From the NCBI GenBank assembly GCA_016207285.1, contig JACQPW010000091.1, forward strand, positions 1 to 18,360: 18,360 bases of DNA. The letters are read 5' to 3'. The DNA comes from Candidatus Kerfeldbacteria bacterium (GTDB lineage: Bacteria > Patescibacteriota > Patescibacteriia > UBA9570). This document shows, piece by piece, positions 14,247 through 18,360 of this stretch (positions are counted from its first letter, which is position 1; each line of letters opens with the position of its first letter). Under the pieces are notes generated by a model that was given only the letters and a program-made list of their open reading frames with translations, ran no database searches and was not told where the DNA came from. A program made the position numbers and the translations under genes.

Positions 14247-15032
14247 TTAGAACCCGGCGTACTGGCTGCAGCCCTGTTTCACCAGGTTATCCGCTACATC
14301 ATAACCATAGGTAGTCGACCACTCGGATAGTCGTTTGCCCAGCAGTTCGTTACCGATATTGGTATCGTAGGCACCCAACACTTCGGCGGCAAATTTCGCT
14401 TTGCGTTCATCGGCGGAATCAACGGAGTCACCAAAATCAAAGCCTTGGTAATCGACGGTGGCGGCATTGACCGAACGATTGACCAGGTCAGTCACGTTAT
14501 CCGGCAGGCCAGAACTTAAATTGAATTTATAGACGGCGAAGGTTTTTAACTTATCGGCACGATCCTGATCACCAAACAAGGTCACTAGAGTTGGTGTCAG
14601 GCCTTGTTCAGCTAATAATTCTTGACTGTGACTAATGTTTTGCCAGGAGACGATAGCGCACTCTTCTTTATAGATTTTCACTCCGCGGGTTTGTAGAGCC
14701 GTAGTATCGACCAGACTGTTGAAGTAACTGTTCATCGACTCGGCTTCAGACAAATTAGCATCATCGGTATAGCCGCCCGTAAACACCACCGAGTTCACGC
14801 CGTTGACTTCATTTTCTACATAGGTGGCCACCTGCTTAATATATTTCTGATACGTCGGATTACCTTTTACTGGTGTGCCGTAACCCGCCACAATCACGGT
14901 GTGATGACCGGTCTGATCTAAAATCGCTTTGGCAGTTTGAATACTGTCCACGCCGGACTGAATTTTATCAAACGCCGCGCAGCCTGAAACCAATAAGCTT
15001 AAACTGAGTAGGGTGGCTAGGTGATATTTCAT
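14247..15032 (-). CDS. DUF218 (YdcF/SanA-like) lipoprotein
   Basis: I choose ATG 15032 (261 aa). It begins with a lipoprotein signal, MKYHLATLLSLSLLVSGC, with lipobox VSGC (lipidated Cys18), and has a -10 box just upstream; the longer frame from 15122 reads into the previous gene and lacks the signal at its start. The DUF218 pattern is present: VIVAGYGTP (46-54), VVFTGGYTDD (82-91), LSEAESMNSYF (94-104), and IYKEECAIVSWQNISHS (120-136) in the place of the family's E-x-x-S-x-x-T-x-E-N block. DUF218 proteins such as YdcF, SanA and ElyC are linked to the cell envelope in other bacteria, with a Rossmann-like fold. The substrate is not known. The protein should sit on the outer face of the membrane. 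Confidence 0.85.
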   Translation of the reverse strand: MKYHLATLLSLSLLVSGCAAFDKIQSGVDSIQTAKAILDQTGHHTVIVAGYGTPVKGNPTYQKYIKQVATYVENEVNGVNSVVFTGGYTDDANLSEAESMNSYFNSLVDTTALQTRGVKIYKEECAIVSWQNISHSQELLAEQGLTPTLVTLFGDQDRADKLKTFAVYKFNLSSGLPDNVTDLVNRSVNAATVDYQGFDFGDSVDSADERKAKFAAEVLGAYDTNIGNELLGKRLSEWSTTYGYDVADNLVKQGCSQYAGF

Positions 15033-15038
15033 GCTATG

Positions 15039-15047
15039 AGTATAGCA
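15039..15047 (-). promoter_or_regulatory. Extended -10 promoter of the DUF218 lipoprotein; leaderless start predicted
   Basis: TGC then TATACT (15044-15039) on the minus strand, six bases before the ATG at 15032, so transcription should begin at the start codon. It allows this gene to be made apart from the membrane-protein genes upstream. Confidence 0.65.
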
Positions 15048-15049
15048 GG

Positions 15050-15658
15050 TCAATTGGTGAGATACCATGGCCCTAATTTTTGGCTCATCTGGACAGTGAC
15101 TACAATCACTAACAATAGCCACAACACCAGAATATCAGCGGCAGATTTATTATCTGGGTACTGTTCGCGGTAGTATTTGTGACTGGCTAAAAAGCCGCGC
15201 GCTAGCAAGATAATACCAAAGATAATCCCAAACCCGATCATCAATGTGTTCATGATGCGGATGATATCGATATCGCCATTGGTAGACCAAGTGAAGAACC
15301 AAGCAATTGGTGCCAAGGACAGTAACACTATGGCTGTAGTAGCAATACTAGCCACTACACACAAGATTAACTGCAGCAGTGTGATGCGCGAACCCCGGAT
15401 GGAGCTAAACACATACAAGGCCGGTAGACACAGTGCATATGATCCAAAAATAAGCACAATCATTTTCCACATCAGGTCGATGGCATGCCACCAATGCGGG
15501 AAGGGGAGGCTCATCACCGCGCCAAAAGCAGTTAGGCCAAGGATACTTAAGCTGATCAACTCAAGTAAGTGAATGAATTTAAATTTTTTATTAAGGATAC
15601 GTTCGAATAATTCTGGTTGGTGTTTGAGCAGGAGGTTGGATGTAGGGAAGAGGTTCAT
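15050..15658 (-). CDS. Multi-pass membrane protein of unknown function
   Basis: 202 aa with a short cytoplasmic-looking N-terminus (MNLFPTSNLLLKHQPELFERI) and about five membrane helices, near residues 29-52, 60-83, 92-119, 130-152 and 173-191. CLPALYVFSSIRGSRITL (78-95) and TTAIVLLSLAPIAWFF (106-121) resemble a family of bacterial membrane proteins of unknown function, often mislabelled as actin-binding WH2 proteins. This is from memory of the family and not verified. The core aligns by eye with the C-terminal half of the next protein upstream (15701-16774), for example ATTAIVLLSLAPIAWFF against AITALGLCSLSTILLFY. It is last in the PadR cassette and ends 17 bases before the lipoprotein start. 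Confidence 0.75.
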   Translation of the reverse strand: MNLFPTSNLLLKHQPELFERILNKKFKFIHLLELISLSILGLTAFGAVMSLPFPHWWHAIDLMWKMIVLIFGSYALCLPALYVFSSIRGSRITLLQLILCVVASIATTAIVLLSLAPIAWFFTWSTNGDIDIIRIMNTLMIGFGIIFGIILLARGFLASHKYYREQYPDNKSAADILVLWLLLVIVVTVQMSQKLGPWYLTN

Positions 15659-15659
15659 A

Positions 15660-15690
15660 GTAATTCGTAATTAGTAGTTAGTAATTAGGG
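15660..15690. repeat. Short A/T tandem repeat upstream of the 15658 gene
   Basis: Units GTAATTC, GTAATTA, GTAGTTA and GTAATTA follow one another with at most one base between. They occupy the position where a ribosome-binding site would be. They resemble the short heptamer tandem repeats known from cyanobacteria. Confidence 0.55.
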
Positions 15691-15700
15691 CTTAAAATAA

Positions 15701-16774
15701 TTAGGGAGATTGAATGCGTTCTATAGTGTGGACTAATTCTGAGAAGACGTTACCGCTGTTGGCGCGGGCAATGGGCACACTGCCATGCACGGGATCAATC
15801 ACGCCTACCCAGGGGCGCAGTAACCAACCCAGTTGCATAAACACCAGTCCATACACAATCAGCCAAACGACTGGCAAGATTAGTTTCCGTTGCCAGCGAT
15901 ACAAACTAAGTAAGGCTAATAATCCAGAACCGATAAAGAACAATATAGTAGCGATCAAGACCTGATCATGGTTCAGCGGATAAATAATGTAGAACAGCAG
16001 AATAGTGCTCAACGAACATAAACCGAGCGCAGTGATCGCTAACAAATTAAGCGCCACCGTCCAAATTTCCTTTACTGTGGCTTTAACCCCGGTCAACCAA
16101 CTCAACATTAATAATGTCGTGAAGGAGATGACCAACGCCGCGCCCATTAAAAATGGTAGTTTAATCAACACATAGACAATTTGGATTCCGCCAATAAACG
16201 AACCAAGGATCGCGCCAAACATTCCAGCGAAGATGACGGTGGATACGACCGCTAAATAAGGCGAGATAAATTGACCGTGTAGTAATGAGGAGACAGCAGT
16301 TAGGAGATAGGGGAGCTGCTTTTTTTGTTTCGTGGACCAGACCAACAGAATCAACAGTAGTGCCACTGCTAAACTAAACAGTATGAATAAATGGGTGTTG
16401 GGGTAAGAATGATAAAGAATATCAACGGCATAATCTGATGGTGGAGCCAGTGTCTGAGCCGGTTGGAAAATCACCACGCGTAAGCTGGGTGTCAGGCTGG
16501 CATCAATGTCGCTGATGTCGATGGAATGGCTGATGAGTTTGGTCGCTTGGTGTCCGGCAATGGGTTTATTGTACGCATCCCACAGTTCTACATAATAAAT
16601 ATTGAGCGGCCACGAGGTCGGTAAGTGCACCGTATCCCACTGATATTCTTGAGTGGGTTCTAAGGCTAACACCGCTGCATTCGTCGGATAAACATTCACC
16701 CCATCAATAGTAGTGGGGACAATCCGGGTGAGTACCGTGCTGGCTTCTGAATGCATGTTAATTCGAGGTATCAT
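15701..16774 (-). CDS. Membrane protein with an N-terminal soluble domain, related to its downstream neighbour
   Basis: 357 aa from ATG 16774 (a TTG two codons upstream is possible). Residues 1-130 have no signal peptide and look like a beta-rich soluble domain (VHLPTSWPLNIYYVELWD, LRVVIFQP). One membrane helix follows (about 131-150), then a Lys/Gln-rich loop and six more helices to about 325. The protein ends with LGWLLRPWVGVIDP and ARANSGNVF. QLGWLLRP-WVG near the C-terminus is typical of the same unnamed membrane family suggested for the 15050 gene. FGAILGS and AITALGLCSLSTILLFY align with the downstream protein, so the two are probably paralogues or a split pair. It starts 12 bases after the stop of the permease-prefix gene, so it is in the same operon. 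Confidence 0.75.
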   Translation of the reverse strand: MIPRINMHSEASTVLTRIVPTTIDGVNVYPTNAAVLALEPTQEYQWDTVHLPTSWPLNIYYVELWDAYNKPIAGHQATKLISHSIDISDIDASLTPSLRVVIFQPAQTLAPPSDYAVDILYHSYPNTHLFILFSLAVALLLILLVWSTKQKKQLPYLLTAVSSLLHGQFISPYLAVVSTVIFAGMFGAILGSFIGGIQIVYVLIKLPFLMGAALVISFTTLLMLSWLTGVKATVKEIWTVALNLLAITALGLCSLSTILLFYIIYPLNHDQVLIATILFFIGSGLLALLSLYRWQRKLILPVVWLIVYGLVFMQLGWLLRPWVGVIDPVHGSVPIARANSGNVFSELVHTIERIQSP

Positions 16775-16786
16775 AAGCAAATTTTT

Positions 16787-17938
16787 TTATTGTGCCTTAA
16801 GCTCGGCTTGAATTTGATTAATAGTTTGTTTACTTGCTGTGTACTGCTCCAGTTCTTCTGGCGTTGGTTCCCGCAACAAAATTTCTTGATAGAGTAATTT
16901 AATTTTTTCACGGCGTTCAGTGGAGGCATATAATACGGCGCGCACTTCCGACATATGTTGATAGGAGCGAGTAGTACCATAAAATTGATAATCTTTGTCT
17001 TCTGGGCGGCGGCCAAGGATATCTACGTAGGCGGTATAGATGTCGACTTTCCACGGTACGACATCCAGTGTTCCCGTGCTGTTTACACCAGAGATGTTGA
17101 AACTGACAATGGGCAAGCCAACCAGTAATCCAGTGGTGATGACTTTGCGATAAAGATGCGTGCCATTTTTCCATAAGCGCAGCACATAATGGGTGAGATA
17201 AGCGCTGGCTAATGCAGCCAAGGCGTAAATGAACCATAGATAACTGGACAGAGGTGATACTTGGTGACATAAGGTACTGGGGGCTGTTGTGGGGTCACTA
17301 TCTACTAGATAGAGACATTGTGTAAAGAGCTGCTGTTCAAATAATCCTTCTTCACGCCAGGCGAAAGCAATCATTAAACTAACAGCCACCAAAATAAATA
17401 ACTGACGATAAAATAGATTGAACTGTTTTTTGAACAGTAACAATACGACCAAACAACTTAGGCCAAACAAGCCGTTATAGATGGTCGTTTCAAAATTGTT
17501 GAGATCGAGTGTGATGGTTACACAAGTCGCGATAAACCAACCTAAGCTAAGTGCTACGACTATTCCTAAACGGCGGGTGAGGGGGATAATGGGTAGTTGC
17601 CACTTCACCAGTAATAAGGTGACAAGGATTAATCCGCCAGCCCACCACCATAACAGTAATTGATCGGATACTAACCCTAACACGGTGCTGGCTGCGAAAT
17701 AATGTAACAAGTAGAGCGGAATAATTCCCAGCAGCAATAAGATCAGCGCAATCCAATCGGCATAAGCCGCTAACCAGGGATGCACCTCGGCCAGTTGTTT
17801 GGCGATTTGTTCCGGATCACCAAATTGTTTTTTAGCCTCGGTTAAGGCAGCGTCTGGTTCATAACCAAGCTTCACCAATTCATCGGCGCAATCCATGATA
17901 TGGCTATCTAGTTCGTCTCGCCAGGCTTGCCGGAGCAT
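16787..17938 (-). CDS. PadR-linked membrane protein: permease-prefix/HAAS-like domain, membrane helices and DUF4214-like repeats
   Basis: I choose ATG 17938 (383 aa); upstream TTG and GTG codons extend into the padR gene and cannot be excluded. Residues 1-55 (RQAWRDELDSHIMD, then AKKQFGDPEQIAKQL) match the helical HAAS/permease-prefix domain found beside PadR regulators. About eight membrane helices follow (65-300). After the last helix come two repeats of the form Y-x-x-I-L-x-R-x-P: IYTAYVDILGRRPEDKDY with YASTERREKI, and LLYQEILLREPTPEELEQY. This resembles DUF4214, a repeat of surface-associated proteins. The combination of a PadR-linked sensor-type domain at one end and DUF4214-like repeats at the other suggests a membrane protein reporting on envelope state. 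It follows padR by 20 bases; no ABC-transporter core is present, so permease is only the domain name. Confidence 0.8.
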   Translation of the reverse strand: MLRQAWRDELDSHIMDCADELVKLGYEPDAALTEAKKQFGDPEQIAKQLAEVHPWLAAYADWIALILLLLGIIPLYLLHYFAASTVLGLVSDQLLLWWWAGGLILVTLLLVKWQLPIIPLTRRLGIVVALSLGWFIATCVTITLDLNNFETTIYNGLFGLSCLVVLLLFKKQFNLFYRQLFILVAVSLMIAFAWREEGLFEQQLFTQCLYLVDSDPTTAPSTLCHQVSPLSSYLWFIYALAALASAYLTHYVLRLWKNGTHLYRKVITTGLLVGLPIVSFNISGVNSTGTLDVVPWKVDIYTAYVDILGRRPEDKDYQFYGTTRSYQHMSEVRAVLYASTERREKIKLLYQEILLREPTPEELEQYTASKQTINQIQAELKAQ

Positions 17939-17958
17939 AGTGGGTGACAATAATGGCG

Positions 17959-18282
17959 TTAGCTCACAATGGCGTTCATGGCTCCAGCAAATGCTCCCCA
18001 CTCCAGCTTTTTTTCGCTCAAGACTTTACGGCCTTGTACGGTGAGGTCGTAATATTTGCGTTTGCGGCCGCTGGCTTCTTTCCAGAAAGCGGTCAGTAAG
18101 CGGGCTTGTTCTAAGCGATGTAACAGGGGATACAATGTACCCTCGCCCATTTTAAGCACTTGGTCGCTTTGGGCTTTGATGCGTTTAGCGATTTCGTAGC
18201 CATATAACGGCTCGTCGGATAAGACTGATAAGATCAGTACATCCGAGGAACCTTTTAAGAGTTCTTTGTTGATGTTGGTCAT
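17959..18282 (-). CDS. PadR-family transcriptional regulator
   Basis: 107 aa from ATG 18282; the frame reaches back to 18318 but the extra residues are not PadR-like. The winged helix is complete: LLKGSSDVLILSVLSDEPLYGYEIAKRI, the invariant GEGTLYPLLHRLEQARLL, and the wing GRKRKYYDLTVQGRKVL. The length and short C-terminal helix place it in the small PadR-s2 type. PadR proteins are dimeric repressors that normally control their own gene and a neighbouring membrane protein. The next gene downstream is such a membrane protein with a permease-prefix domain. It is the first gene of the four-gene minus-strand cassette. Confidence 0.93.
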   Translation of the reverse strand: MTNINKELLKGSSDVLILSVLSDEPLYGYEIAKRIKAQSDQVLKMGEGTLYPLLHRLEQARLLTAFWKEASGRKRKYYDLTVQGRKVLSEKKLEWGAFAGAMNAIVS

Positions 18283-18293
18283 ATGGAACAATC

Positions 18294-18308
18294 TACCATA
18301 CATTGGTA
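18294..18308. promoter_or_regulatory. Candidate PadR operator
   Basis: TACCA-TACAT-TGGTA is a perfect inverted repeat of two five-base arms, 12 bases upstream of the padR start. A GTATAC palindrome overlaps its right end. Its place fits autorepression, but no binding data can be read from sequence. Confidence 0.4.
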
Positions 18309-18348
18309 TACGATGCAAGTGTCACATTTCGCTTGGCTATATAAAGAT

Positions 18349-18358
18349 ATGGTAAACT
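18349..18358 (+). promoter_or_regulatory. Possible divergent extended -10 for a gene beyond the right edge
   Basis: TGG followed by TAAACT (18353-18358) on the plus strand matches the form seen before other genes here. The gene it would serve starts outside the window. Confidence 0.3.
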
Positions 18359-18360
18359 AG

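Noticed and set aside
15033..15122. N-terminal extension of the DUF218 lipoprotein
   Set aside because: It overlaps the membrane protein gene before it and would bury the lipoprotein signal peptide.
15246..15572. 108-codon plus-strand frame
   Set aside because: Antisense to the multi-pass membrane protein; composition is that of a mirrored hydrophobic gene.

Overview
The window looks like part of a chromosome from an uncultivated Candidate Phyla Radiation (Patescibacteria, Parcubacteria-like) bacterium. This is an inference from several things: a 727-residue TraD/VirB4/HerA-like ATPase of the kind common in those genomes, a large set of short secreted proteins with little recognisable homology, compact intergenic spaces, almost no Shine-Dalgarno sequences and many apparently leaderless genes. 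TGA is used as a stop (for example at the ends of prfA and of the GNAT gene), so the UGA-to-glycine recoding of Gracilibacteria and Absconditabacteria does not apply. No rRNA, CRISPR array, integrase or transposase is visible.

Layout. 1-1864 (minus) is the N-terminal part of a large exported Asp-box (BNR) repeat protein that runs off the left edge. 3415 (minus) and 3480 (plus) are a divergent pair: a C-terminally anchored exported protein with a possible Cys-His-Asp hydrolase triad, and a HEXXH metalloprotease-like protein. A CapA-family protein with an N-terminal fibronectin III domain follows (4698-5912). Converging on it is a two-gene operon of a GNAT acetyltransferase and a uridine-kinase-like P-loop kinase. 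Then come tRNA-Asp(GTC) with its own terminator, a secreted protein with one FnIII domain, a soluble acyl-ACP desaturase-like di-iron protein (plus strand) and the large conjugation/pilus-type ATPase.

The right half is on the minus strand. It holds the translation-termination cluster rpmE-prfA-prmC (bL31, release factor 1 and the methylase that modifies it), a DUF218/YdcF-like lipoprotein, and a four-gene cassette: PadR regulator, permease-prefix/DUF4214-like membrane protein, and two membrane proteins that look related to each other. The PadR protein probably senses a signal and controls the three membrane genes behind it.

Three signals cut across the genes. First, a repeated promoter form, usually extended -10 (TGnTATACT), sits so close to the ATG that the mRNA should start at or within a few bases of the start codon. 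Second, two palindromic elements of about 110-115 bp with A/T-rich centres lie at gene ends and act as terminators; one also supplies the last seven codons and the stop codon of prmC. Third, PrmC has NAPY where the family has NPPY. The best candidates for undescribed biology are the Cys-His-Asp/HEXXH divergent pair and the PadR membrane cassette.
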